A stretch of DNA of 40,409 nucleotides from Myxococcales bacterium UBA5297 (GCA_002408385.1 DHSB01000102.1:725-41133); one strand, 5' to 3'; positions 25,140 to 34,325 are shown, numbered from the stretch's first letter. Made by a program: numbers and translations. Notes: generated by a model not told the origin, from the sequence alone.

Positions 25140-25868
25140 TTACGGGTTCGCCGGCTCGCGGCCCGACGGCGACGAAGGTGGCGCGGGCCGCGCGAATACC
25201 TCGCTCAGCGGACGCCGCCGCGCCGGCTTGGCGATGAGCTCAGTTGCCGGAGGCCCGGCAAGCAGCTTGGAAACCATCTCGAAGCCGAGCACGACGTAGA
25301 CCGCGAGTACGAGCACGAGCACGACCCAGCCGGGGATGAGCCCCACGTGCATCATGGCGATGAAGCCGCTGGCCCCTTCGGCTCTCCGGTAGCCGACCGA
25401 TAGCTTCACGAGCCACGCGACCAGCAGCACGCCGAGGTAGGCCGCGTACGCCCGCTTGACCCGCTGCCCAAGCGCGGCCCAGAACGAGATGAGCACCCGA
25501 GGGCCCTCGAGCAAAGTCGCCAGCTCACGCATCTGCGCCAGCTCGAAGGGCTCGTTGCGCAGCAGCGGAACGTAGAGCCCGATCTCGAGCAGGCGAATAC
25601 GCGTCATGTAGGCATCCCACACCCGGTAGCGGCGCGCTTCGATGACCAGGAAGTTGATGACCAGGTACATGCCGACCAGAAAGACGGTGTGCGTGATTTC
25701 TGGGCTCCCCAGGCCCAGGGTCACCACCGCCGCGGTGGTGGTCAGCGCCCAGTTGGTGGTGGTGTCGAGCCGCGCGCGCCAGGCGTCGGCGCGCGCCATC
25801 TCGCCGCGGTAGAGGTGGGCGAGGTTGGCCGCCATTTTCTGTATGTCGAGCCTCGAATCGCCCGCCAT
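25140..25868 (-). CDS. DUF2270-family integral membrane protein
   Basis: A protein of 242 residues read leftwards from ATG at 25868. The N-terminal LAHLYRGEMARADAWRARLD followed by TTTNWALTTTAAVV is the typical DUF2270 opening. About four hydrophobic segments follow (ITHTVFLVGMYLVINFLVIE, AYAAYLGVLLVAWLVKLSVG, PGWVVLVLVLAVYVVLGFEM) with the conserved RYRVWDAYMTRIRLLEIGLY between segments two and three. The tail is Pro/Arg-rich. No enzymatic role is known for the family. It is divergent from the hybrid kinase at 26139; the 270-bp gap shows no clear promoter. Confidence 0.8.
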   Translation of the reverse strand: MAGDSRLDIQKMAANLAHLYRGEMARADAWRARLDTTTNWALTTTAAVVTLGLGSPEITHTVFLVGMYLVINFLVIEARRYRVWDAYMTRIRLLEIGLYVPLLRNEPFELAQMRELATLLEGPRVLISFWAALGQRVKRAYAAYLGVLLVAWLVKLSVGYRRAEGASGFIAMMHVGLIPGWVVLVLVLAVYVVLGFEMVSKLLAGPPATELIAKPARRRPLSEVFARPAPPSSPSGREPANP

Positions 25869-26124
25869 GCCATTGATCTGCGCATCCCCGACGCTCGGGC
25901 CGCCGCTTGCGCTGAGCAGCCGTCAGGCTCTCCGCAACGGGCGCGGGGCGGGAGCTTTGCAGCGGGCGTCCGGATGGACTCCTGCGGCGTGCGGAGGGAC
26001 TTGCGCAGCCAGGCGGCCAAGGACTGACGCGGTGCGGGAGGGTCCACCGGCTATTCGGTCGAAGCGACTGCGGAGGCGGTTTGCCGGCCCCTCTCCACAT
26101 GCTCAAGCTAGCCGTACGGGTGCC

Positions 26125-26135
26125 GGGGGGGGGGG
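26125..26135 (+). repeat. Eleven-base poly-G tract before the hybrid kinase start
   Basis: Eleven consecutive G residues end 3 bp before the likely TTG start (6 bp before the alternative GTG at 26142). The tract occupies the ribosome-binding position. Such homopolymers are prone to slippage, so its length may vary between cells. Confidence 0.8.
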
Positions 26136-26138
26136 CAG

Positions 26139-28130
26139 TTGGTGGATGGGGTCCAGGCAGCGGCTCTGCTAGGCAGCTTTCTCGCCGAGAGCGCCGACCG
26201 CATTTCGCGACGAGCCAGCAAGGCGCTCAAGAACGAGCTTGTCCAAGGCCTGTCCTGGCAGCAAAGGCGCCGGGCCATCCCCTCCTACGTCCAGGAGCTC
26301 GGCTCGCTGCTGCTCGAGCGCGGTGAGGCCGCGCCGCGGCTCTGGGGCGAGGTGGTTCGCCCGCACGGAGCCTCCTACTTCGAGGCCCGCCGCGACCCCG
26401 GCGACCTCGTCCGCGAATTCCGGGTCCTCGAGCAGAGCGTCATCGAGGAGTGGGACCGCAAGAGGGGCCCGATGGACCGGGCGGTCCTGCAGCTATTGAC
26501 CACCTGCATCGGTGAAGGCACCTCGGCCGCGGTGGCCGGCTATGTTCACCGGCTGCGCACCGAGCGGGTGGAGTTTCGCGAATCGGCGCTCATCGAGACG
26601 ATCCTCTCCTACCTCGACGAGGGGATCCTGCTCATCGAGGCCGACGGGACCTTCTCGTACGCCACGCTGCCCGCCTACGAGCTGTTCGGCACCGAGCTGC
26701 ACGCCGCGCTCGGCTCATCCTTGACCGACCCGGCGATGGAGCTGCTGCTGCAGAGGCTGCACGCGAGGACGGTCAGTAACGAGCCCATCGGGCCACAGGA
26801 CTTGGCGCCGCTCGAGTCGCTGCGGGCCGGCGCGGGCCCTGGCGCCTCCTTCGTGCGCATCCACGAGGGCAGCGCCGAGCGCATCCTCGAGATCACCCCG
26901 CTGCCCATCTGGCAGGAGGGCAGTGCGGGCGAGAGGCTCCAGGACCTTCGCGGGGCCATCGTCACCGTGCGCGACCGCACCGAGAGCTACCGCAAGTCCG
27001 AGAGCCTGCGCCACGCCAACGAGCAGCTCGCCGAGCTGCACGCGCGGCTGCTGCACCGCTCGCGCTCGCAGGCGATGGGGGAGCTGGCCTCGGGGGCGGC
27101 CCACGCGCTGAACAACCTGCTCAACGCGATGAACCTGCGCCTGCGGCTGCTGCGCGAGTCGCCGACCCCCGCGCAGATCGACGCGCTCGAGCGCTCGATC
27201 GGCGACATCGCCGCCCTCGTCTCCAGGCTCCAGGAGTTCGCCGAGCGCCGGCCCGCGGGGGCCGCCGGCTCGACCGACCTCGACGCCATCGTCAGAGAGG
27301 CGCTCGCCCTGGCGCGCCCCGAAGCCCAGCGCACCGGCGAGGGCGAGGTGCGCCTGGTGACCGAGCTGCGCGCGCCCCCGCCGGTCCGCGCCAACACCTC
27401 GGCGCTGCGCGAGATGCTCGTCTCGCTGATGCTCTATGCCCACGAGCAGCTCGCCGCAGGCGGCGAGCTGCGCCTCTCGACCGAGCCGCTCGCCTCGGGC
27501 GGCGCCCGCTGCACGCTCGCCTACCAGACCACCGGCGGCGCACCGCCCCAGGCCGAAGCCTGGTTCGAGCCCTTCATGGGCGCCGAGGCCCCCGCGAGCA
27601 TCGCTCTGGTGGCCGCCTCGGCTCGCGAACCGATGACCCATTGGGGCGGCGCCCTCGATGCGCGCTCGCTGCCAGACGGCGCGGAGTTCATCCTCACCTT
27701 CGCGCCCGTCGCGACCGAGGCCCCCAGGCCGGAGCCCATGATCATGACCACCCCGCTCACCCACCGGACCGTGCTGGTCGTCGACGACGACCCGGACAAC
27801 GCGACGATGCTCGCCGAGGTCCTGGCGGCCGAAGGCCATGAGACCGACATGGCGACCACCGGCAAGGAGGCGCTCGCCAAGTGGCGCGAGCGCGAATTCG
27901 ACGTCGCGCTGGTCGACCTGCTGATGCCCGACCTCTCCGGGACGCAGATCGCCGCCGAGCTGCTCAAGGTGCGCCCCGGCGCGCGCATCGCGTTGGTGAC
28001 CGGCTGGGAACTCGACGCCGAGCAGCGCAAAGCGGCCCCCGTACACGCCATCTTCCGCAAACCGGTCGACCTGACGCGGCTGCTCGCCTTCCTCGGTCCG
28101 GTCGCACAGGAGCCGGCCCCGGCGCCCTGA
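26139..28130 (+). CDS. Hybrid sensor histidine kinase with degenerate ATPase domain and receiver
   Basis: A protein of 663 residues starting at TTG (26139) or GTG (26142). Residues 1-150 resemble the helical RsbRD-type N-terminal domain (SYVQELGSLLLERGE, FRVLEQSVIEEWDRKRG). A PAS domain follows (SYLDEGILLIEADGTFSYAT). The HisKA helix holds GELASGAAHALNNLLNAM with His322. The ATPase region keeps an F-box-like WFEPF, but the N-box reads LMLYAHEQL without Asn, and neither DxGxG nor GxGLGL is visible. The receiver is complete: VVDDD, acceptor Asp593 in LVDLLMPD, VTGW, FRKPV. It probably cannot autophosphorylate by itself and may relay or sense. The stop TGA lies at the boundary of repeat R3. No dedicated partner is adjacent. 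Confidence 0.85.
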   Translation: MVDGVQAAALLGSFLAESADRISRRASKALKNELVQGLSWQQRRRAIPSYVQELGSLLLERGEAAPRLWGEVVRPHGASYFEARRDPGDLVREFRVLEQSVIEEWDRKRGPMDRAVLQLLTTCIGEGTSAAVAGYVHRLRTERVEFRESALIETILSYLDEGILLIEADGTFSYATLPAYELFGTELHAALGSSLTDPAMELLLQRLHARTVSNEPIGPQDLAPLESLRAGAGPGASFVRIHEGSAERILEITPLPIWQEGSAGERLQDLRGAIVTVRDRTESYRKSESLRHANEQLAELHARLLHRSRSQAMGELASGAAHALNNLLNAMNLRLRLLRESPTPAQIDALERSIGDIAALVSRLQEFAERRPAGAAGSTDLDAIVREALALARPEAQRTGEGEVRLVTELRAPPPVRANTSALREMLVSLMLYAHEQLAAGGELRLSTEPLASGGARCTLAYQTTGGAPPQAEAWFEPFMGAEAPASIALVAASAREPMTHWGGALDARSLPDGAEFILTFAPVATEAPRPEPMIMTTPLTHRTVLVVDDDPDNATMLAEVLAAEGHETDMATTGKEALAKWREREFDVALVDLLMPDLSGTQIAAELLKVRPGARIALVTGWELDAEQRKAAPVHAIFRKPVDLTRLLAFLGPVAQEPAPAP

Positions 28131-28195
28131 AGAAGGGTCGAAGAATCCTCCTTCAGCCTACCGCTCACCCCGAAGCTCGTTGGGCGGTCCCTTGG
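28128..28195 (+). repeat. Composite dispersed repeat, copy R3 (fragment)
   Basis: TGAAGAAGGGTCGAAGAATC matches the left ends of R2 and R5. The TGA is the stop codon of the hybrid kinase gene. CCGCTCACCCCGAAGCTCG continues the similarity weakly. The remaining 28196-28396 gap shows no gene. Confidence 0.5.
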
Positions 28196-28396
28196 CCGGC
28201 TGGGACCTTGCCGCTCGAAGCGAGCGCCACCACGACACCCCTCGCAACGCCGACCGCCCCCCGGCGCGGACAGGTGTAGACGAGGCAGCACGACCTCGGC
28301 TCGTGGCCGGTCGGCGGGCGTTACGCGCCTGGAAGCAGGAGGGGAGGCTGGCTACTATCGGCGCCCTTTCACCGCGATACCTCAGGGGAGATGCCG

Positions 28397-29173
28397 ATGC
28401 CCGAGCTGCTCGTCGAACGGCACGAACACGTCGAGGTCTGGACGCTCAACCGCGAGGCCGCGCGCAACGCCATCAGCCGCGCGCTGCTGCGCGAGCTGAG
28501 CGACAACCTCGCCCGCGTCGACGGCGACCGGCAGGTGCGCGCCGTGGTGATCACCGGCTCAGGCGACCGCGCCTTCTGCGCCGGGGCCGATCTGCGCGAG
28601 CGCCAGACGATGAGCGAGGACGAGGTGCGTGCCTTTCTCCGTGAGCTGCGAGCGCTCTTCCGCGGCTTCGAGAAGAGCGACCGGGTCTTCGTCGCGGCGA
28701 TCAACGGCGCGGCCCTCGGCGGCGGCGCCGAGCTCGCGCTCGCCTGTGACCTTCGGGTCTGCCGCGCCGAGGCAGTCCTCGGGCTGACCGAGGTGTCGCT
28801 CGGCATCATCCCCGGCGGCGGCGGGACCCAGCGGCTCGCCCGGCTCGTGGGCCCGGGGCGCGCGAAGGACCTCGTCCTCACCGCGCGGCGCCTCCGCGCC
28901 GACGAGGCCTATCGGTTCGGGCTCGTCAATCGGCTCGCCGAAGCGATCAGCGCGCGCGACGAGGCGTTCCAGCTCGCCGAGAGCATCGCCAAGCATGCGC
29001 CGATCGCGCTGGCGTGCGCCAAGCACGCCATCGACGAGGGCCTCGGCCTGACGCTCGACGAAGGGCTTGATGTCGAGCACCTCCACTACGAGCGCACGCT
29101 CGCGAGCCAGGATCGTCTCGAAGGGCTCGCGGCGTTCCTCGAGAAGCGCCCCCCGCTCTATCGCGGGGAGTAG
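28397..29173 (+). CDS. Enoyl-CoA hydratase/isomerase (crotonase) family protein
   Basis: A protein of 258 residues. ATG at 28397 lies 6 bp after AGGGGAG (28384-28390); the ATG at 28391 touches that site and is unlikely. Oxyanion-hole and substrate motifs are present ([27 protein letters not shown]), with the two Glu of classical hydratases conserved: GGGAELA and LTEVSLG before [16 protein letters not shown]. It should hydrate enoyl-CoA in fatty-acid or branched-chain amino-acid breakdown; the latter (AUH-like) is also possible. An acyl-CoA dehydrogenase lies 5 kb downstream, but the large lipoprotein gene intervenes, so they are not one operon. Confidence 0.92.
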   Translation: MPELLVERHEHVEVWTLNREAARNAISRALLRELSDNLARVDGDRQVRAVVITGSGDRAFCAGADLRERQTMSEDEVRAFLRELRALFRGFEKSDRVFVAAINGAALGGGAELALACDLRVCRAEAVLGLTEVSLGIIPGGGGTQRLARLVGPGRAKDLVLTARRLRADEAYRFGLVNRLAEAISARDEAFQLAESIAKHAPIALACAKHAIDEGLGLTLDEGLDVEHLHYERTLASQDRLEGLAAFLEKRPPLYRGE

Positions 29174-29236
29174 GAAGGCGGGCCGACCCCCGAAAGCCCA
29201 CCGACCACGGCTCGCAGGCTCAGCCCACCGACCTGG

Positions 29237-29660
29237 CACTCAGCGAGTCGGAATTCGGTGCCCATCGGCCCCCACTCGACGAGTCGAGATTCGGTGCCCA
29301 CCCGCCGACTTCGCACTCATCGAGTGACGAATTGTCGCCTGGCGAGCCTTCCGGCCACTCATCGAGTCAGAAATTCGGTGCTCACCGCCGACTTCGCACT
29401 CATCGAGTCCCGAACTGTCGCCCGGCGGGCCTTCCGGCCACTCATCGAGTCAGAAATTCGGTGCTCACCGCCGATTTCGGCACTCGACGAGTGCCGAATC
29501 GTCGTCCGGCGAGCCTTCCGGCCACTCATCGAGTCGAAAACCGGTGTCCCCCCGCCGACTCTGGCACTCAACGAGTCACGCCCCGGTGCCCACCCGCCGA
29601 CCCTGGCACTCAACGAGTCACGCCCCGGTGCCCACCCGCCGACCCTGGCACTCAGCGAGC
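29237..29660. repeat. Tandem array: 11 copies of a 12-bp core at about 42-bp spacing
   Basis: The core CACTCNNCGAGT (inverted ACTC/GAGT arms) starts at 29237, 29273, 29314, 29356, 29397, 29439, 29481, 29523, 29565, 29607 and 29649. Steps are 36, 41, 42, 41 and then 42 or so throughout. Two spacer types alternate in the middle: one carrying GGTGCTCACCGCCGA, the other GCCTTCCGGC. Units 29565 and 29607 are identical over 42 bp. The array fills the gap between the crotonase and the 3' end of the convergent lipoprotein gene. Because 42 is a multiple of 3, open frames cross it on both strands; they are not evidence of coding. Confidence 0.93.
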
Positions 29661-29803
29661 GACGAATCCTCGCCTGGCGCCCTCCAGCTCGGGCGTTCGC
29701 CCCCTCGACGACCTCCGGGCCGGCCGGATGCCCTGGGCCCGAGACCGCGTCGGGCGGTCCGCCCGTTTCCCGGGCCGCCTTCGACTCCCCCGCGGCGCGC
29801 TGC

Positions 29804-32800
29804 CTACCAGCCCCCGACGCTCGACTCGATGACGGTGCGCGAGCCGCCCGCCGCGAAGACCGTCGCCGCGCTCGGCGCCGAGACCGTCTGCAAGGTCGCA
29901 CCGGTCGGGCTGGTCTGCCGCGTCCAGGTGAGCCCTCCGTCGGTGGTCGCCAGCACGATGCCGTCGCCGACGATCCAGCCCCGGTTCGCGTCGGCGAAGG
30001 CGACGTCCTTGAGCACCAGGCTGGTGCCGCTCGCCACCGGCGCCCAGCCGCCCGCGTCGCGCCGCAGGATGGTCCCGCTCGAGCCGACGGCGATGGCGCG
30101 CGTCGAATCGAAGGCCCAGACCCCGAAGAGATCCGCGCTCACGCCCGAGGTCTCGGAGACCAGAGTCGCCCCGTCGTAGACGAGCAGAGCGCCGTCGTCG
30201 CCGACGATGAAGCCGCGCGAGCCGCTGACCGCCTTCACCGCGCGCAGGGCCTTGGTCGTCGGCGAGGGGAGCTGCTCGAAGGCGCCGCTGAACCCGTTCC
30301 AGCGCAGCACCTTGCCGTTGGTGCCGACGACGAGCCCGGTGTTGGCGTCCTTGAAGTGCAGCGCGCGCACGTTGATCGAGACTGGCGCCGAGACCTGCTC
30401 GAAGCTCTGCCCGTCGACGGTGCGCACGAGGAAACTCGAGCTGCCGCCTATCCAGCCGTGGGTCGCGTCCCAGAACGAGCAACCGTAGAGGTCCCGCGTC
30501 CCGCCGATCACCGAGGGATCGAGCGGCGAAAAGCTCGCCCCGCCGTCGGAGGTCTTGGCCGCGAAGCCCGAGTTGCCGACGAGGTAGCCGAGGCTCGCCG
30601 AGACGAAGCTCGCCGAGCGCACCTCTTGCCCGGACTGCGTCGGCCCGCCGGTGAAGCCGGGCGCGGTCTGGAAGCTCGCCCCCGAGTCGCTGCTGCGGAG
30701 CACGAGGCCGCCGTCGCCGACGGCGAAGGCCCGGCCTGTCCCGCGGACGAACACGATGCGCCGCAGCGACGGCCCCGGGGGCGAGTTGTGGTTCGCCCAG
30801 CTCGCCCCGCCGTCGCTCGTCTTGCGGATAGAGGCCAAGGCCGTCGTCGAGTCGCCCACCGTGTAGCCGGTCTGGGCGTCGGTGAAGGTGACGCTGAAGA
30901 GGGTTCGGGTGTTGCCGGTGTCGACCGAGCCCCACGTCCGGCCGCCGTCGGTGGTCTTGCGCATGGTGCCGCCGTCGCCGGCCGCGTAGCCGAGGCTCGC
31001 GTCGACGAACGACACCGCGCGCAATAGGGACGAGGCGCCCGAGCCGCTCTCCGTCCAGCTCGACCCCCCGTCCTCGCTGCGCAGGATCTTGCCGCCGGTC
31101 CCCACCCCGACGACGAGCTGGCCGGCGGCGTCGAGCACGGCGAGGTCGCGGACCGCCCAGGTGACGTTGGTGGTCACGCGGCTCCAGGTGGCCCCGCCGT
31201 CGACCGACTTGAGGACCATGCCGCTCGCGCCCGCGGCAAAGCCCGTCTGACCGGCGAAGCGCACCGCGTAGAGGTCCGCGCGCGTGCCCGATTCCACGCT
31301 CCACCAGCTCGCGCCGCCGTCGCCGGTCCGCACGATGACCCCGCCGGCGCCGACGGCAAGACCGTTGGCCGCATCGAGCATGGCGACCGAGGAGAGAAAG
31401 CCCGTCGCTCCGGTCGAGGACTGCGAAAACGAGGCGCCGCCGTCGAGCGTGCGCAGCGCGACTCCGGCCTCGCCGACGAACAGGCAGCGCTGGGAGTCGG
31501 CGCAGGCGACATCGAGGAGCGTCGCGCCCTGGGGCGTCGGGGTGAGGAAACGCCAGCTTCGCACCTCGATGACGCGGGTGGCCGACCAGGCCGAGAGGTT
31601 CCCGGAGCGATCGCGCGCGCGGACCCGGAAGTAGTAGCGCGCCGAGGCGAGCGGGGAGGGCACGAAGTAGAGGACGGCCGGCTCGGCCTGCTGGGCGATC
31701 TGCGAGAAGTCCTCGGTCGTCGACAGCTCGAGCGGGTAGGCCACGGCGCTGGAGGAGGCGCGCCAGGTGAGCGTCGGGGTCGTGTTCGAGACGAGCGAGG
31801 GCTCGGGCTGATCGACCGCGGGGACCGGCGGCGGCGTGAGATCGGTCTCGAAGGGGTGCGTGGCGATGGGGCCGACGTTGCCGGCGAGGTCGACCGCGCG
31901 CGCCGAGAAGACGTGGCCCCCCTCGCCGACCGGGACCTCGACGGGCGAAGCGCACGGCGCGAAGGTCTCGCGGTCGAGCGCGCACTCGAAGGTCGCGCCC
32001 GGCTCGTCGGCCGACAGCTCGAAGTGCGCCGGCGACTCGTTGGAGACGGGGGCCGGACCGTCCGTGATCGACGCCACGGGCGCGACCGTGTCGACCCTCC
32101 AGCGGGCCTCGGAGGAGTTGCCCACCTGGCCCTGAGCGTCGGTGGCGACGACGCCGAAGACGTGGGGGCCGTCGGTCAGGTTCGAGAAGCTCGAGGTGCC
32201 GAAGCAGGCCGCGGGCGGGGCTCCGTCGAGCGAGCAGCGCAAGGTGCAGCCCGGCTTGTTGGCGACGTAGGTGAGCAGCGCGGCGGGCTGGTTGGTGTGC
32301 TCTGGCGGCGCGGAGGTGAAGGTGACCACCGGCGCGAAGGCGTCGACAGTCCACTCGCGCCGGGCCGGCTGGAGCGAGCGGTTGCCGTAGGCGTCGATGG
32401 CCTGGACCTCGAAGGCGTGCGCGCCATCGGTGGTCACCTCGACCCGCTGCGGGCTCGCACACGGGGCGAAGGCGGCGCCGTCGAGGCTGCACTCGAAGGT
32501 GGCCGGCTCGTCGGCGGCGAAGAGGAAATCGGCGCTCGCCAGAGTCGAGATCGCCGGGGGGCCGAAGCTGATGGAGGCCACCGGGGGGGTGGTGTCGACG
32601 ACGAAGGTGACGCTCGCCGGCGGGTCCTCCAGGTTGCCGGCCGGATCGCTCGCGCGGACCGAGAAGAGCTTCTCGCCGTCGCTCAGCCCGGTGAGCGGGA
32701 AGGGCGAAGAGCAGGGCGAGAAGAGCCCGTGGTCGAGGGCGCACTCGAAAGTCGCCGCGGGATCGTCGGCCGAGAAGGCGATGGTCCGGGAGGGCGCGCC

Positions 32801-33694
32801 GGTGTCGGGGACCGGGGCGAAGGCGGTTCGCGGGGCGCTCAGATCGACGGTGAAGCTTGCGGTCGCCGCAGTCGCATCGACGTTGCCCGCCGGGTCGACC
32901 GCGCGGACCGCGAAGGTGTGCGTGCCCTCGCGCAGGCTCAGCTCGAGCGGGCTCGAGCACCCGGCAAAGGGCGCCGAGTCGGCGCTGCACTCGAAGCTCG
33001 CCGAGGCGTCGTCCGACGAGAACCGGAAGGTGACCGGGTTCTGATTGGTGAGCGCCGGCGGCGCCTCGTCGAGCAGCGTCTCGGGCACGGTCGCGTCGAC
33101 GACGAAGACCGCCTCGAGCGTCGTCGCGTTGCCGACCTCGTCGCGGGCGGCCAGGGAGAAGCGGTGCTCGCCGTCGGCCAGGCCCTCGTAGCTCGCCGAC
33201 GACAGACAGGGAACGGGCGCCGCGCCGTCGAGGGCACAGGAGAAGCGGGCCGACTCGTCGGACTGGAACTCGAAGAGCGCCGAGCGCTGCTGCGAGAGCG
33301 CCGGAGGCTGCCGGGTGAAGGTGACCTGGGGGGCAGTGAAGTCGAGGGACAGCTCGGTCTGGGCCTCGGCGGCGTTGCCCGCCTTGTCGATTGCGCGGAC
33401 GAGCACCGTCTGGAGGCCCTCGATCTCGCTGCCGCGCGTGCGATAGCCGCAGGTGACGTGGCCCTCGGCTCCGAGGACGCAGGGGATGGGGTTGCCCGCG
33501 ACCACCGCCTCGGCCCTGCTCAGCGGCTCGTCGGCTCGGAAGGTGATTTCGACGTCCGCCTCCAGGCCCGCGCGCGGAGGGTTGACGACGAGCTTCGAGA
33601 GCACCGGCGGCCGCGAGTCGGCCGGGCTCCCGGGTGCGGTCTGATTGCCACAGGCGGCGGCAAGAGCGAGGGCGAGGGGCAACAGTCGGCGCAT
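29804..33694 (-). CDS. Large lipoprotein with Ig-like repeats and BNR/Ycf48-like propeller
   Basis: A protein of 1296 residues read leftwards. ATG at 33694 gives MRRLLPLALALAAACGNQ, a lipoprotein signal with lipobox LAAAC (Cys15); the frame is open further upstream without a better start. Residues about 28-600 are seven Ig-like modules of roughly 83 residues, most with a Cys pair (FECALDHGLFSPCSSP, FECSLDGAAFAPCASP) and ending in RAVDPAGN-like turns. A fibronectin-III-like module follows (YYFRVRARDRSGNLSAWSA). The rest is a beta-propeller with at least nine Asp-box motifs (TLDGGASF, TGDGGASW, SVDGGATW, TTDGGRTW, TTDGGLTW) spaced 45 residues or so, like Ycf48/sialidase BNR repeats. It is probably surface-exposed; adhesion or ligand binding is a guess. 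No enzyme motif is seen. Confidence 0.85.
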   Translation of the reverse strand: MRRLLPLALALAAACGNQTAPGSPADSRPPVLSKLVVNPPRAGLEADVEITFRADEPLSRAEAVVAGNPIPCVLGAEGHVTCGYRTRGSEIEGLQTVLVRAIDKAGNAAEAQTELSLDFTAPQVTFTRQPPALSQQRSALFEFQSDESARFSCALDGAAPVPCLSSASYEGLADGEHRFSLAARDEVGNATTLEAVFVVDATVPETLLDEAPPALTNQNPVTFRFSSDDASASFECSADSAPFAGCSSPLELSLREGTHTFAVRAVDPAGNVDATAATASFTVDLSAPRTAFAPVPDTGAPSRTIAFSADDPAATFECALDHGLFSPCSSPFPLTGLSDGEKLFSVRASDPAGNLEDPPASVTFVVDTTPPVASISFGPPAISTLASADFLFAADEPATFECSLDGAAFAPCASPQRVEVTTDGAHAFEVQAIDAYGNRSLQPARREWTVDAFAPVVTFTSAPPEHTNQPAALLTYVANKPGCTLRCSLDGAPPAACFGTSSFSNLTDGPHVFGVVATDAQGQVGNSSEARWRVDTVAPVASITDGPAPVSNESPAHFELSADEPGATFECALDRETFAPCASPVEVPVGEGGHVFSARAVDLAGNVGPIATHPFETDLTPPPVPAVDQPEPSLVSNTTPTLTWRASSSAVAYPLELSTTEDFSQIAQQAEPAVLYFVPSPLASARYYFRVRARDRSGNLSAWSATRVIEVRSWRFLTPTPQGATLLDVACADSQRCLFVGEAGVALRTLDGGASFSQSSTGATGFLSSVAMLDAANGLAVGAGGVIVRTGDGGASWWSVESGTRADLYAVRFAGQTGFAAGASGMVLKSVDGGATWSRVTTNVTWAVRDLAVLDAAGQLVVGVGTGGKILRSEDGGSSWTESGSGASSLLRAVSFVDASLGYAAGDGGTMRKTTDGGRTWGSVDTGNTRTLFSVTFTDAQTGYTVGDSTTALASIRKTSDGGASWANHNSPPGPSLRRIVFVRGTGRAFAVGDGGLVLRSSDSGASFQTAPGFTGGPTQSGQEVRSASFVSASLGYLVGNSGFAAKTSDGGASFSPLDPSVIGGTRDLYGCSFWDATHGWIGGSSSFLVRTVDGQSFEQVSAPVSINVRALHFKDANTGLVVGTNGKVLRWNGFSGAFEQLPSPTTKALRAVKAVSGSRGFIVGDDGALLVYDGATLVSETSGVSADLFGVWAFDSTRAIAVGSSGTILRRDAGGWAPVASGTSLVLKDVAFADANRGWIVGDGIVLATTDGGLTWTRQTSPTGATLQTVSAPSAATVFAAGGSRTVIESSVGGW

Positions 33695-34325
33695 GGCGGC
33701 CTCGAGGGGATCGGAGTGGCGAGAAACGTCGATTATCGCATATCGGGTGGCACAGGTTGCCCCGGGGAAGCCCTGTCGGGCGGCGGGCGCAACTGCGCGA
33801 AGCGACTGGCGGTTTTGCACGATAGGCCCTCTCGAGCCGGTGGGCGAATTGCGGCACGAGGCGCGGCCTTGTCCGCGCACGCTTGCCGCGGGCCCGCGGG
33901 CGTGGCTGCTGCGGCCGCCGACGGCCGCGACGGCCGGGCCTCGAGCAGCCCATCGGCTCGCTTTCCGGGACGGCACAGCGGCGAAAGCTCGGCCGGTCAT
34001 GCGAATCGAGGCCGGCAGGCCAGCGCGAGGACGAAGGGCCTCCCCTTCACGCCTCCCGTGCGCCTGCCTCTGGATTCCATCGCGAATACGCGCGGTTACG
34101 GGGCGGGCTGACTGCCGGCGACCCTCGCGCACGGCCCACGCAAGTCGTTGCGCCGGCTGCACGCTTGGATATATAGCTGCCCGCCGAACCGGGGTCGGAC
34201 GGGCCACAGGGGGGCAGCCCGTGCTGAAGCGACCGCGGTTCGGAAACACGGGCGATCGGCGCGCCCTGGCTCGCCGGTTGCCAACACGTGCCCGACCCTA
34301 GGCCCGTATTTGGAGGAAGCAGCCG
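33695..34325. other. Divergent intergenic region
   Basis: Some 630 bp lie between the lipoprotein start and the acyl-CoA dehydrogenase start. No gene-like frame is supported. On the minus strand GATAAT (33737-33732) is a likely -10 for the lipoprotein; a good -35 is not visible. On the plus strand TATATA at 34170-34175 with TTGCGC 16 bp upstream is a weak promoter for the dehydrogenase. Confidence 0.4.

Noticed and set aside
24745..25299. Open frame of 184 residues
   Set aside because: Arg/Pro-rich composition, no ribosome site, no domain, and it overlaps the DUF2270 gene on the other strand.
26139..28130. Phosphorelay partner or defence-type sensor system around the hybrid kinase
   Set aside because: The neighbours are a DUF2270 protein and a crotonase; no effector nuclease, NTPase or response regulator gene is adjacent.
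29237..29660. CRISPR array
   Set aside because: The repeated core is only 12 bp, the sequences between cores are themselves repeated (two types, and two identical units), and no cas gene is near.
29258..31027. Long plus-strand open frame through the array and lipoprotein gene
   Set aside because: The 42-bp period is a multiple of three and the lipoprotein gene is GC-rich, so open frames arise on both strands; no ribosome site or domain supports it.
29652..33953. Second very long minus-strand frame (1433 residues)
   Set aside because: It is the shifted-frame shadow of the lipoprotein gene: Arg/Pro/Gly-rich with no signal peptide or domain, whereas the chosen frame has a lipobox, Ig modules and Asp boxes.
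33645..34301. Open frame of 218 residues upstream of the acyl-CoA dehydrogenase
   Set aside because: It overlaps the start of the lipoprotein gene, is Arg/Ala-rich and has no motif.
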